A stretch of DNA of 64,000 bases, taken from contig NC_039514.1 in assembly GCF_003672135.1 (NCBI RefSeq), forward strand, positions 2,108,001 through 2,172,000. Reading direction: 5' to 3'. This stretch comes from Ooceraea biroi (Eukaryota > Arthropoda > Insecta > Hymenoptera > Formicidae). Shown here piece after piece: positions 10,291 to 24,000 of this stretch. Positions within the stretch are counted from its first letter, which is position 1. The number at the start of each line of letters is the position of its first letter. A program made the translations under genes and the position numbers. Below the pieces are notes generated by a model. The model searched no databases. It worked only from the letters and a program-made list of their open reading frames with translations, and was not told where the DNA came from.

Positions 10291-13092
10291 CGCGGCAGCC
10301 CGACGCTTTTCCCCGTTTATTGGGATTCTCTTCGAGCGTTTTTAGATATCGACGATTGTCGCGTCGATTGTGTCCGCGACGCGAATGCGGAAATATTTAT
10401 GAGAGTTATTCGGCGTTTCTCTCTCCGTGAATATTGAAATTTATTTCAATAGTGATGAGCGGAGAGAGGCAGGATAGCGAGCAAAGATGTTATTTAACTG
10501 TCCGTGTCTTTCATTTGCGCGGATCTGAGTGAAGCTGGTATCGGAGGGCAAGCGCACCGTGCTCATTACGAAACACCTTGAAAAAGAGACGTCCGACATC
10601 ACCGACGCTGGTTTGCAATTAAAGGTGTATAAATTAACAGCGTTGCCCCGGGGAAAAAACCGTTTGATTGAAAGCTAGTGGTGATGCTGGCGGAACTGCA
10701 TACACTTTCGATGCAAAAGCCTTCGTTTCTCTTTTCGAAATCCGTGCACGTACGTGCACGCGCACGTGACACATCGTTGCGTCCGGTCGCCATTGTTCGT
10801 GGCTTCGATAGTTACTTTAATTAGGTTTTTTTAAGCGTAAACGAGCATCTGCGGACCGAGAGTTCTATCGTCGTTGCCTCGACGCGAGAAGAATCTACCA
10901 TGGGAATATGGAAAGGATGAGCTTCGGGGTGGCGCGAACGTTCTGTAAACGCAATTCGCCGGCACTCCCGAGCTCGGGGTTCTCCCGAGTGCGGCGGATT
11001 CACCGACATGGAACTCCCGTCCCGACGAAGGCACGTCGCCGTGAAACGATCACCGCGATTCCGAACGTGACTTGAGAACCGAGGGAGCTGTCGATAGAAA
11101 CTACCGCCCGACGTTCTTTAAATTTTCGATACTTTTCAGACGTTGATGCGCTCGCCGCTTAATCTCTTCTGACGTGACGGAACTGATGCGGCCACATTTG
11201 TGCTACGTGCACGCCGGAGAATGGCGCACGATTGAGAGAGCGCTCTACAGTGTTGCTTTGAGCGTTCCTCTTTGAGATACGCATATAGAGACATTCTTGA
11301 TATTCTTGATGTTCCGCTGGAGAATGAATGAGACGTTCGAGTATCGTTGATGAAATATCTTTCTGCTTAATCGCGAGATTGTAAACGGTGCAACCGAAAT
11401 ACGAAAATTTTTAGTAGAGTCGGTAAATAAATCGTCCGAGATAAAACGAGTGGTCATTAACGCGTTTCTGAAATATACTGATGAGAGAAGACTCAGGCCG
11501 CGAGTTATTTTATTATTTTCCTTTCTTGGAGCAGCGAGTAGCTGTAAACGGTATATATTTTACACAAGCTAAATTGCGCCCAAGACTCTCGCCGTAATTA
11601 AAAATCCGATTGAGACTTACTTAGGCGAGGCCGGCATCCCCGCTGCGTGCAAATAAATTTCGCGCTGTTACTCGGGTTCTTCAGCAACTGAAAATTCAGT
11701 GTTGCACTATATAAAGCTTTAGTTGAAAGGCACTCCATGGCTCGTAAATAACAACGTTATAATCCGTGGGAAACAAGAGTGAGAAGTAAAAGCGATGTCG
11801 GGATGGATTTTGCCTGGCATAGCCAAGACTTCGCGTATTATTTATAGCGTCGTGCTACAACTGCCAGGAGTATTTTTTCTCCCGTTACATTTCGTCTCTC
11901 TCTCTCCCGTTGATCTCCCTGCAACCTTTACATTTCCCGTGAACCAAGCTGACGTTCTTTATCTTTTTGGATTTGCTCCTTCCCATCGGATGTCGGGTCA
12001 AATCCTACTTTATCGCATTTTTCAGAATAAATGAGAAAGCAACGAAGGCAGAACGCGCCGGAAATTGCTGGAGAGATGGGGAACTAATGGTTCTTGCACG
12101 TGAATTAGTATTGCATGAATCCTGTAGATGACGTTTCGTGTAAATGGAACAGTTGCTGAGACATAATGACAATAAAAGACCAAAAATTTATTATATAATA
12201 ATTGTGAGCGCAATAATGAGCCACTTCTCAGCGAAATGTTGAATATATTATAATTAATTAATACAAGAAGAAAAAATGATTCGAAATGATTCGGAAGCAG
12301 GAAAATAATTCGGCATCGCGACTGTTTCGAGTACAATCATTTATCCGCGATCTCGTCCGTATCGAGAAAAAAATAAAATGAATCTCTCATCAATATCTAC
12401 TTGGCGTTTTCCGAGTTTGATCATCCTTAAATCGAATTGTTGTTGGCGGAATCCGCGAAGAAAGCGGTTCCACAGAAATTTATTCGATGATGGAATTGCT
12501 AGGAAGTGAACGTAGGGAGGGAATGGAAGCATGGCAGCGATATTAAATTACATTGCAGATGGGAGCGGCTCCCGTTGGGGCCTAAAAGACAGATAATACT
12601 GTTCCTCGGATTATATATTTCTCACGTAGACGTGATTTCGCATCGTTATATTAATACCTCTCTGATCACCGATAAGACGATTGCAAGACAATATGAATTA
12701 TGGTTACGTATGGGGTTGAGGAAGAGATTTATCAGCATGATAGAAAAGAAACTCATCTGAACCGTTCTTATATCTTTGGAGTTAGATTGATTTCAGTTTA
12801 ACATGTTTTTGCGGCTTTTAATAAACGGCGCAACTTATTGCTTTTATAATTCAAGATACCGCGAACTAGTTCTTTGTGCCTTAGTAAATGGTATCTGCAC
12901 AAATTCTATTTTATCTTCTCCGTAATAAGAAGCATTCATCCGTGCTTCAATACGACGTTGTTATCGAAATTTTGAAAAAAAATTATCGAGCGCGGCGTTC
13001 TGCTGGAAATAAACTTCATCGGAGCGATTACATTCAAGCGAATGCAAATAGCACTCCGAACTAAAAATTTTTATCCAGTTTGTGTCCCTAGA
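10291..13092. other. non-coding
   Basis: No supported gene. At 10743-10760 lies an 18-nt perfect palindrome, CGTGCACGTACGTGCACG, followed by more alternating purine-pyrimidine. A T-rich acceptor-like TTTTCAG at about 11134 opens only a 10-codon frame. Between 12000 and 13000 the DNA is AT-rich with short chance frames. Confidence 0.5.
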
Positions 13093-13114
13093 GGATGATG
13101 ATGATGATGTGTGG

Positions 13115-13168
<54 letters not shown>
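13093..13168 (+). repeat. compound (ATG)n and (TG)n microsatellite
   Basis: Five ATG units near 13094-13109 precede about 26 TG units at 13116-13168. His/Thr-rich or Cys/Val-rich frames across it on both strands are translated microsatellite and not genes. Confidence 0.95.
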
Positions 13169-13176
<8 letters not shown>

Positions 13177-16086
13177 GTGCGCATGTAAGAATACCTGGAA
13201 GAATACCCATACTCGAGTACACAATAAGAATTCGAAAACGGCTCAACCTCAAAACCGAAGTAGGTCACGCTCGTTAGGCATTCGATTGATATACAGCTCA
13301 TTCTCGCGTATTTCACCTCTTGCTTTTTTCTCGTCACTATCTTTCATTTCGTTTTCTTTTTTTTTCTCTCGAATAGAATAGACTTGGGTCGAGCACACTT
13401 TCGTCACCTTCCGGTTCCGGTATGTATGAGGAGAGGGAAAATTCCTGAAACTATGCGACACGTCACGTTTTTACAAACGACATTCTCAGGATTCTCCAGT
13501 GAGCATTTCTCAAATTTTTGCAGCAGTGCATAATATCCGCCACGTATATTTTTCTTTTGGCTCTGTGATGGGAAGACCGGAGATTCCTGAAGTTTATGGT
13601 TGTTTTTCTCTTGGTATACGATTTAATTTCATTTAACTATTTTGTTCGACATAATAATTCCATCTTGCAACGCTTGTAATGAAGATGTATACCGATTTAA
13701 GGGAGAAAGTATTTTGGCTGGTCAGCAAGGCAACTATTGATTGCAACTCTGGTATGAAGTATGGACGCGTCGCATCAAAGGGGAAGCTAAACTACTTTCA
13801 CGCGCGGCAAATGCACTATCGCGAGTATATCGGCGTTCGTTCGTCCCCCCTGTAATTTGTTTTAATGGCTTGCCCTGGAGTTTTGACAGACGCCGGAGTT
13901 TACGCGTACTTGTAAGTGTACATACGACCGCAAACCGAGTTCCCGTGTAACGAATCCATCGCCATTCGACATTTTGCAGCGTCCCTCCACCGCGCTGCAG
14001 GTGCACGAACTTTAGTTTCGCCCATGTATCGGACGTTAAAGTAGCTGCGATTAATGTGGCGTCCAGTCATTTTTCATGCTACCGCACGAAGGTTGTTGTA
14101 ACGAAAATTTTACGATTTATAATGTCGCACGCGACGCGCGAAAAGAATGTATCCAGAGAATGTTGATTTTGCCAACCTGAGACGAAGTCGATAAGCCAAA
14201 AAAGATCGTTTCAAAAATTTTAACAATTGTTTAATCGAAGAGATTAATAAGTGTTCAGACGAAATGGACGGAATAAATAATTAGGTGAAGAACGTTTCTC
14301 CTTAGCTCAGACGATATCTCGTCTCCTTACTTTACGGCGTATCAAATTATTTGATACGGAATAACTTGATAATTCAATAATGCACGCTCAAGGTACCGCA
14401 ATTGCGATTTTTACTAGCACTTTTACCCGTTGTTGGTGGCGAAGCGGTGAGCAATTAAACTGTTCTTGCAATTTAAATGCTTTAAAGGTCACAATTACGT
14501 AAATTCCGGTAACCGCACCCTTCTTCAGTCACATTCAAAACTTTGCGCGGTGAAATCGCGAAGCCACCGGAAAGTTCGGTGTCGTCTCGAAACAAAGTTA
14601 GCAAATTCACTCTTGAAAACGCAGATAATTTTGCTTCGAGGCCTCCCAAGCGTGGAAATTCAAATTTGAAAGTGTTCCTCGAGGAAGATTTATTTGTTGC
14701 GGCTTTATTGTGTCGCGACAGCTACCGGGAAACCTTGTCGAGAGATCATGGAAAAGCCTTCCGTCGAAGTACAATTTCACGGTCGCCTGCGATCGTTTCC
14801 TATTCGAACCTCTTTTTATGTTCTTAGATAGGTAAAGCAAGATAAAATTGCTTTTGTTATGAGAATTTTTGAAGGATTGCAATTCTTCGCTTATTAGTTT
14901 TTAATTAATTTACGGCTTGAAATTAAGTTACGTTCTAGCACAAATGGAAAACATTTGCAATAACTTGTTACACGATAATGTGACATCAACCAGAGAGCCA
15001 ATGGTCATGTTGACTCTCACGAAATGTGTTTTCCAGTTTCGGAAAAGTTCATAATTCCGACTTAACAAATTATGTAATCAATGTCAATGCGTGAGTTTTG
15101 AAATTTATTTATTATCATGATTATCGGCTTATCGTGTTTTCGTGTAGATATTAAAATGTATAAAGCACCTGCAATATCCAACGATATATTAGATGGATAT
15201 ATGCGAGGTGCGGGCACAGATCAAATATTTACGATCGGATTAAAAGACCATTTAAAACGCGGATTTAAAAATAATGCATTTAACTGTTATATTTGCGATG
15301 GGATACGCATCGTTAGTTTAATAACTGCCTTTAAATAATCCGATTTAGGGCGAAAATTGGCTAATAATTCTGATAGATAATGCATATTTGGTTTAACGTG
15401 AATATAATTTTTCACGTTAATAATCACGACGCGCGAAACTTGAAAGATCCTGATCTTTAAGCCTCTGTATATATTTGACTAAATTGAATTAAACGTGAGT
15501 TCTCGGACCGTATTCACCTCTCTCCCTTCCTTTCGCGAAACTTTACTTCCGTTCGCGTCCACTCTCGAAACGAAAGTTTGCGTTTTAATAATTAAAAAAC
15601 TTTGAACTTTTGCGTCGGAGTATTATTAAATGATGTGGTATCGACTTTTCTATTATCTCTTTTACATCGTACACTTTTCAATATGCTAGTTATATCACGT
15701 CTCGATACTGTTACATACTGCGAACTTATTCCTTGGACGGTAGTGCGCCTACAATTTATCGTATCTACGCCACGTGAATTTTATATTGCACGTTAATATA
15801 TAGCGTGCGTGCGCTATTACTTATTTCAATAAAGAAAGTCAGACCCTATAACTGACGCGAACGTTTTAAATATTACGAAGGCGTGTCGCAGTTTGATCGA
15901 GATTTATTGGAAGCGAGTATGAAATATGCGCGATGTGCTCAATCTGTAATCGCAGAAAGCATTTTCGCGTAATTCCAGCGTTTCGTTAAACATGCAGACG
16001 CAATTATCCGTCAGTAAAATGATTGTATGTAATAAATTTAGTATCTCAATAATCGACCATAAAATTCTCTTGCATCCTTTTTGCAG
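13169..16086. other. non-coding
   Basis: No supported gene. It holds a 21-nt perfect odd palindrome at 14338-14358 centred on the T at 14348, and a 10-bp-stem hairpin at 15393-15420 (TTAACGTGAA, 8-base loop, inverted copy). Remaining open frames are short and unrecognised. Confidence 0.5.
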
Positions 16087-16415
16087 TGGCTACTCTAATA
16101 GTCAGATACAACGATGATTTGACTTATTGGTTACGATACTGTCATCGTCTTATCCAAGCAAACAAAAGTAGTCGCATCGTAAACATTCTTCTTCTGGAGG
16201 ACCGTTCTCTCATGCATAGTCACATGTCGAAGCTTAAAGCTGACACCGCGTTATGCGGCCGTAAATTTTCTGGGGCACGTACGAGCATGCTCGTGTGCAT
16301 TCTCATAAAAAAAAAAAGAAAACGCCGGGCGACGCTATTCATACATATTCTCAATAAAAGAATTGTGCGTGAAACTCAATGTTTCCCGTTCATAAACGCC
16401 GTGACGGCGCGATAG
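16087..16415 (+). other. candidate exon region after a strong acceptor
   Basis: A good acceptor, TCTTGCATCCTTTTTGCAG, ends at 16086. The following frame, entered one base into a codon, is open for about 109 codons to a TAG at 16413-16415. It begins VATLIVRYNDDLTYWLRYC and becomes Lys/Arg-rich over an A-run near 16310. The phase matches the donor at 5575. There is no strong donor inside it and no recognised domain, and the second half looks like chance. A decoy acceptor is the main alternative. Confidence 0.18.
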
Positions 16416-16638
16416 TAAAATAAATAAGAGAGTAGTAGCGCATGCATTTTTACTTGTATGAAAGAAAACAACAATAGTCAGTGATTTGATTTGTTTAACA
16501 ACTCATTATTGGGAAATAACGCGGGTTAAAGTAAACACGATTCTTGTGTGTTGTAATTATGCAGTCGAATCGAAATTCATTGCTAATTACGATCCCACTA
16601 CGACAAGTGTTGATTCATCTAACATTGCGATGTTATAA

Positions 16639-16642
<4 letters not shown>

Positions 16643-16677
<35 letters not shown>
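16643..16677 (+). repeat. (GA)n microsatellite
   Basis: About 17 uninterrupted GA units. Confidence 0.95.
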
Positions 16678-16679
<2 letters not shown>

Positions 16680-19600
16680 AGAGTAACATTTCTACAGTTT
16701 CAGTTTTTCAGTATTCCTACTTGATGTTTGTATAATTTTATATTTTTCCGATGTCATTGCCGTTCCATCACTACCTCTTATTTTCTCATGTTTTTCTACT
16801 TTATTTACTTAAAAAAGGAATGAAATCGTACTGTGATTGCAATTTGTGCGCAAATATAATTTTCAGATATGAATTCAATTTGTAATCAATTGATATCTCT
16901 CTTCACGCGACTCTTCAGTTTAATCCTCATACGCGAACTTAATTTATGATGGTTTACAATTGGTACTTTGTAATCTATGTGTGTAACACAGTTCTCCACA
17001 AAATAAATTATTTCATAAACACTTTCGGTTACCCTATGCATATACGCCTAGCAATAAATTTAATTAGTACGGTATGCATGTAATTTTACACAATCTCATT
17101 TATTACGGCGGTGGCGGAATTTAACGAGTCTAACCGATGCAATTAGTTCATCCGTTGGGCATCGATGTTTTTTGATAATAATTTTACTCTCTCCTCGTGT
17201 TAATTAACCAACCTGTCTGGAACCGGTGCGTTTCAATACGAGGCACAACAAATTCGAGGCTGATGTTGGAATTTTCAGTCTGGTAACACGAGCCAGCATT
17301 ATTCAGACGCACTTTTTGGGATTTCGGTGGATCCGCCAAATTGGCACGGTCCAATTAGTAATGTCGGTCGGCTATAAATGAATAGTTACGGCGGGACGAA
17401 TGATCGCCGAAGTGTCGTTTGAGCTAAAATTAAACTAACACATTTGGCTCTTCGGATCTGTTTGTACGTTATCTCGCGCGTGTTTCCACGCGAATAATGT
17501 GATTAATGTTCTACGCATATACACATGCATATACGCGAAAAACGGCACTCTCTGCACGCGCGATATTCGACAAATGTATTTTATGCATTTTCCACTGGCG
17601 CCGTCGATGTAACGTGTTCGACTATCCGCAAGAATTTAAAATAAGTCTCTTTGGGATGTTTTCAATCACATACACGTATATAAGGGTATTAAATATGTCG
17701 TGCTTTTCGTGCGAGATTCTCCTCACACCTCGCTAGAATGGAGTTAATTTGTTGTGATTGCCAACTCATTCTTCGTATTATTGTGATTATCTACTGATTT
17801 CTACGGCGATTATTAGATTTTGAGAATTATTTACGGAATTATGATAAAATCTCAAAGTGATATCCATATATGTGATATCCATAAGTGATAATCAAGAGCG
17901 AATCAAGAAACGGTAACGCAGAATCTTCTATAAGAATCTACGACGTTACGCGCGTGTAACCTACCGAAAGCACGCGAATCGCCCGATATGGTCCCCCTTT
18001 TTCCTCCTGGGACAAGTTTCCGCGCGGGGTGTGGAATAAAAGTCTCGTAACGAGCGAAGTTGGACCGTGCGAGTGAGCCGGAATAAGTTTTATTCCCGCT
18101 CTCATACGTTACCGTAATACGAGCTCCGCATGGAGACATTTGGACAGGTACGTATCCGCCTGTCTGAACACGGCCACCTGTGTCGCCTCTGTGCCGCTAA
18201 AGCCGACGGCACCCCCGCGTCTCTTTTTCCCTCACCCAGGACGAAAACGCGGCGAAAACGCGGCTACGCGACGGCAAGCACGGCAGTTTTGTAAAGTGAA
18301 ACACCTGCGCGAACAGCACGTACGTGAACGTGCGAGTTCATATAGCCTGCCTGGGAATGTCGGGAAACGGGGAATGACGAAGGGGGTGGTCTTAGGATGG
18401 AGGCACGTGGTCCACGCTCCTCTTCCACGCAAGCTGGGAACGATTCCAGCGTCGTCGGCATACATCACCGTCGCGATTACGGTGGCAGTTGTTTATCGCT
18501 CGTGAAATTCCGCTTGTTAAACGTATGCCGCGACGCGTTACGGCGCCGTATCGTCGTGTCTTTGGGGCGCGATAACGTACGGTCTCCCACCCCGACATAT
18601 GAAGATACATGGAGCTGTTGTCACGTCGCTTGCCGTACCGCGATGACGAGCAATTATGCCTGTAAGTGTGCCGACGACGTTGCGTAATCGAGTAATACGC
18701 GAGTTATCAACAGCTCGGAGCGCACTTCGAAGCTTGCTGATAGGGTTGCCCGCTCTCGCCGCGTGTTTTCTCATTTTCGATTATATTGTCAAACGCTGTC
18801 GGGCTAACTGTTCGCAATCTGTCGCGATTAGGAACACGTACACGCTTACATACACGCGAAGATGGCGTAGTGGAGGCGAATCTATGGCACATCGCATACC
18901 AGAAGTGGCACGTACGACATTTTGCTGGCACGTCAACGATTTACAGGTGGTATCATTGTTTTAATGGTTACAATATGTATAAGTTAAATTTTGTTTTACA
19001 CGAAAAAACTAACCAACAAAAAAGTACATAGCCCACAAACAAGGTAGCAGAAACAAGGCAGCTGAAAATTTGTCTCAATAAAATTCTGCAATAATTAATT
19101 TTCTATTAATTTTTTTCCCTATTAAAAAACTGCCCGGCACATCAATAACTCGATAAATATTATTTGTATATTTTTGGCACGCGCACATAAAAAGGTTTGC
19201 CATTACTGACATAGGAGATTTCTTTCCTCTTCTCGCGATGGCGAGAACGTGATTTGATCTTATTGCATCTTGTAATTATATTGACTTAAGGCAGGTCGGT
19301 TTCTGTGAATAATCGCGTATCAACGTATGCGAGCTGGAAACTTTATCTCTATAATTACGTTTCTTGCGAACCGTTTCCATAAAATCCTTTATCGAATGGA
19401 TTTCGTTAATGTTCAAAATCGGCTTATTTATTTATCGGATCAGTCAGTATATCCCTGCCGGAACGAGATTCAGTCACGATTTACGTCAATTAACTAATTA
19501 TAACCCCGTTATGTTTTTACGTCCGCTGCTCGCTCGTCAAATTACCACAACTCAGCTCAGATTACCGAAGCAATTAATATTTAACTGCACGATAAACGAC

Positions 19601-20127
19601 CGTCGTAAAGCACAAGATGTTCCAGGGGAACATCGACGTGCGTGTGGGCGATGAAAATATCAGCGGATGCAAGAGATGTGGTAGTTAGGAGAAACCGATC
19701 TTGTTAAAACGCGCGGACGGGTACGCACTTTATAAATCTCCTTCGCTAGTTTACCAAAAAAGACTCATACACCGGGCACATTACCCGAGTCGGATATACA
19801 CCATTAAAAGATTTTCCAACCCCTTTTCATCGGCCACCGCAGCTAGTGGCGTTCCTTGCGTCGTTAATCTTCCCGGAAGAGAAACTCTAGGGGATTCATT
19901 AACCACGGTCGGCGTTCGCCAGTTACCAGAGGCAGTCCGACAATCTTTCCGCGTTCCAGACATGGGTAAGCTTCGGGCTCGCGTATAGTCCTAATACGGT
20001 TGGCGCGATGAACAGGATATTCAGTTTCTGAATGCGACGCGCGGAATTGACTGTATCAAAGCGGATTATCGTCCGAACGCGATGGACAAACGCATTGCGG
20101 GCAAACGTAATTCGACGATGATGATCA
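16678..20127. other. non-coding, CpG-dense at about 17930-18760
   Basis: No supported gene. In the CpG-dense part many frames of 60 to 121 codons overlap on both strands. Two donor-like sites stand out: ATGGAGACATTTGGACAG|GTACGT at 18147/18148, a possible six-codon start exon, and ATGCCT|GTAAGTGTG near 18662, but neither has a convincing partner. A short duplication of GTGATATCCATA lies at about 17857-17884. Confidence 0.45.
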
Positions 20128-20261
20128 TTAACCCCTTCGGCGGCATTGACGCCATACGGCGCGAAAAATGTATGTGTCCATGTCGGCATTGACGCCATAT
20201 GGCGTCCTTGTATTTTTTTCGATTGATTGGGCCGATCTTCATAAAACTTAGTACCCAAAAG

Positions 20262-20580
20262 CTTTTTGGGTCGCTGAATACGAATCCATAGTCAAAATTT
20301 CAAAATTCAAAATGACGGATCCAATATGGCGATCAAATATAATCATAAAATCAAAATTTGTTCAGAATGTTATTAAATCTGATATCTAAGAGTTTTTGGG
20401 ACTGATGAATACGAATCTCAGATCACAATTCCAAAATTCAAAATGGCGGACCCAATATTATCAAAAAAGCAAAATCTATCTGAGTGTTATGAAAACTGGT
20501 ATTCAAGAATTTTTTCAGTCGCTGAATTTGAGGTACAAAATTGCAAAATTTAAAATGTCGAACCCAATGAAGTGGCACAA
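20262..20580 (+). repeat. three direct internal units of the piggyBac-like MITE
   Basis: Three related units of roughly 115-130 bp begin near 20262, 20391 and 20507. Each runs from a TTTTTGGG- or TTTTTTCAG-like start through GCTGAATACGAAT or its variant to a core resembling CAAAATTCAAAATGGCGGA. Divergence rises in the third unit. Confidence 0.75.
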
Positions 20581-20704
20581 AATAAATAAAAACTTGTTTC
20601 ACTGACTAAGTTTTTGGATGCATCTTTCCAAAGATAGTTTGGGTTCCCAATTCTAAGATAAAAATACTTGTCAGTTTTTCAATTGTTCTTGGATAGATGT
20701 GGTG

Positions 20705-20908
20705 TTTTGACCACCATATTGGATCCGCCATTTTGAATTATGAAATTTTGTATCTCAAATTCGTATTCAGCGGCTCAAAAACCCTTTAGATACCAGTTAT
20801 CATAACAAATAGATAGATTTTGGTTTTTTGACCGCCATATTGGATCGGCCATTTTGAATTATGAAATTTTGTACCTCAAATTCATATTTCGCGAGCCAAA
20901 AAATCCCT
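20705..20908 (-). repeat. two inverted internal units of the same element
   Basis: Two units in opposite orientation to those at 20262-20580, each containing CATATTGGATC and then GCCATTTTGAATTATG, begin near 20709 and 20829. With the direct units they give the transcript or single strand a large foldback potential. Confidence 0.75.
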
Positions 20909-21000
20909 AAATACAAGGTGTCTTTAAAATCCGATTACTTTTTTTGGGGTGCCACCAGGGGCACAAACAGTGATATTCTGTTTGCCGCTGAAGGGGTTAA

Positions 21001-24000
21001 GGGCGATCGCCATTCTCGAATTACGCGAAAGTAATAACGATAGCGATACAAAGCACCGCGTTATTTGGATTTATACGCGGCGAGTGCGCCGCGCGCGTTC
21101 TCTCGTTTACTCTGGTTTGCGGCAACAATAACTTACTGCAAGTTAAGATTCCATTACGCGGTTGCCATTCGTACTCTTTACGCGTAAAGTAGCTTCTTCA
21201 AATGCTGGAAGGCACATCGTGCCGTGGAACGTCGGCGTCGACGCATTGTCCCTTTTGAAACTTTTCGCCAACGTAAGCGGTAAGAGAGATTTAACTACGT
21301 GAATGGGAACCTGCCCACCGTGTATACGTGTTTCCTCTCCCTCTCCCTGCGTGTGTTTGTTTGCCTCACGACGACCAATGGGACTCTCAGCACCCCAATG
21401 TCTCCCGGCGCGCATTGTACGTCCGGCTTTTCTTGCTTTTGCGTCCCAAGTTAGTGCTCGTGAAAGAAGCGTGAAAACCGCGGAATAATCGAGTTCTCGT
21501 TGCTGCTAGTGGTGGTTTCTACGTCTTTCTACCAGCCGCACGCGTGCGCGCGCAGAGAGAGAGACGTATACAGGCGGGCACAGACGCATATATTCGTAAG
21601 ACGTTGCGGAACGTTTTCTTGGTGGTTTTGCTTAGCGGCGACTCGCGTTCCGCGAGTTCCGCGAGTTCCACCGTCGTTCCTTTATTTACGAATCTAACGG
21701 ATCTCCCATTCCATCTCCCATTCCAAAGGATGCTCGTGTCTGTAATGGCGTTCCTGCTGGGTTTCTATTCGGTTTGAAGAGATCGTAAGCCGCGTACAGG
21801 GGAAGAAGAGAATAGTAAAGTCGATGATGCGGCAAAACAGCCCGACTGTGTGATCCTCTGCAAATTCCTTGGCTTTTAATTTCTTTCTTTTAACGCCAAT
21901 CTTCGTCGATTGTATCTGCTTTGCGTGTTTAGCGTAGAGAACGCTTTAACGCTAAGGTAATGTGCAAACTTGAGTGTTTCGTGTAGCATGAGACGAGATA
22001 TAATTCTCTTACCCATCCATTCTTGATCTGTGAGCCTGGCAAAACGACACCGAGCGAGGGTTTTCCTTGATCCCGGAATTTTCTATGGTTATACCGTACT
22101 GATTATCATTTATTTAAATGGAACCGCGTACGCTGACCCGCTATATCGTACTCGTTTATTTCTCTGTAGTGTATTCCGTGATGCATTCGACGACGTAACG
22201 TATCGCAGCGTTTCTATAAATTATTTACGAGCTATTGATCCGCGCCACGATAAAAGATACGTTACGTACCCCTGTGTCGAAAATCTTTAGTTGCCGCGAC
22301 ATCGATCGATCGATCCGCACCATCGATAGACTCGGTGATTTCTCTGCGCGTAAGACAGATCTCACGAACAGGATGCTCCACTTCCTCAACACTTTTTTCA
22401 ACGCTCTCCCGATACAAGAAAGGTAAGATTGTCAACGGTCTTACGGTGTTCCGGAAATCCCTCTCGTACCGTTTATTTGCGCTCGCGACAGCGTGGCTGC
22501 TCGAAATCCCGTCGATGTCGTGACGTCGACATTCACTGTTCAAGCAACGACTTGGCTGGCGGCTGTTCGACGACATCGACACTACACGGTGTTAGACTCG
22601 GCGACTTGCCCTGTCGTGACGTTCGATACACCACAATAGGGCGACTGCGGCGTGACAACGCGCCACGCGGAAACGCTCGCTTAATCCCGTCGACGAGATC
22701 GACAGCTGCGAGCGTGGCTCGATCCGCTTGCGGCCACGGTTCCTCAATTTATCTCCGTGACGTCTAATGACGTCTTTCGTCAGCGAATATTGCGGGGTCC
22801 GGTCGGTTGTTACCGCAAATGACGACGACGACGATGACGAGGGCGAAGGGTGACAGCAAGATGGGCAGAAGAGGGTGCATTTGAAGCTGCATTTTACTAG
22901 GTATGGCATTTCGCAAATTCATGAACGTCGAACGGTTAGCGAAGCGGTCGTAAAACCCCCGTGGAATTTCGATAGGAATTACCCTCTCCTCCCCTCGCGC
23001 GGCTATCCTCGGCCGTTCTTTTTCCGTTCCGCGGACGGAAAACCGCCGGTTCATCCCGATGAAACTATCGACTCCTTCGCGGGGGGATATTAGATTTCGC
23101 CGTGTGCGCGCATCGGGGGCTGTATATTAAATCCATATTCCACGGAAGAATTTTCGCGTCGCTCTCAAACGGCCATTTTATTACGGCTATACTTCTCGGG
23201 ACGTGCATTACGTATGGCACTGTAGACACTATGTTCCGTGGAGATTGGATCGTGATCGACTGCGGGATTATACCCCGCGCGGAGAATCTGGGAATAGGTG
23301 GGCGACGCGAGCACGAAAGAAGATATGCGCATACATCCTACGTGGAAATTTAATTTGAGACGCGTTTGTGTTCCCTCCGCGCGGTAACATTCTGCGGATC
23401 GAGTTATCCGGGTGCGCGTGCGTGCATTCGAACGCTCGTGCGAGCGTGGCGTTTGACACGTATTCGACGTCGTCGCATCGGAGATATTAACCATTAAATG
23501 AAAATCCATTTCGATGACACTGCATCCGACAGTTAAAATCTCGATTGCTGCTACGTTCGAAGCGCGTATGCGCACGTGCGCGTGACGAGTGATGGTACCG
23601 TGAGAATTGTTATTATTTGTTACCGAATTTTATCGCGGACGAAATTTCACTGGTCGATGAATTTTTTACCGGAGAAAGGGATGATATTTATTCTCTGTAA
23701 AATTATTGTCTAAGTACTCCTTCTTCACGAATCTGGCTTTCACTTTCTCCCATAGCTAAAATGAAACTATGTCGTGAAACGCAATTCGCTATCCCGTCGG
23801 CTACGTCGCGTCTACTGCTGCATTCGCCCTTTGTGTGGACTACCCACATTTTGACTCACCGGTGGACTGCCATTACCATAAACCTTTCATCCCCGCGTTT
23901 ACCTACGTCCGATAGATTTGTATTCGTACGGTAGTCGGTCCCTGCGCGCAAAACAATCTCGGACAAAGTTATTACAGGTATTTGAGTTTCGGATGTAATA

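Larger units (their letters stand above)
20128..21000. mobile_element. piggyBac-like MITE, TTAA-bounded
   Basis: The element starts TTAACCCCTTCGGCGGCA at 20128 and its end, read on the other strand from 21000, starts TTAACCCCTTCAGCGGCA, so 17 of 18 terminal bases match. A TTAA at both edges is the target duplication typical of piggyBac elements, and CCC at the start with GC-rich inner bases fits their ends. It is 873 bp long and encodes no transposase. Left-end DNA at 20141-20206 holds two copies of GGCATTGACGCCATA; the second lies in a perfect palindrome, GACGCCATATGGCGTC at 20191-20206. The interior is made of related units built on an AATGGCGGATCCAATATGG-like core. Confidence 0.85.

Noticed and set aside
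12961..13381. His/Thr-rich and Cys/Val-rich frames
   Set aside because: Direct translation of the (TG)n microsatellite on both strands.
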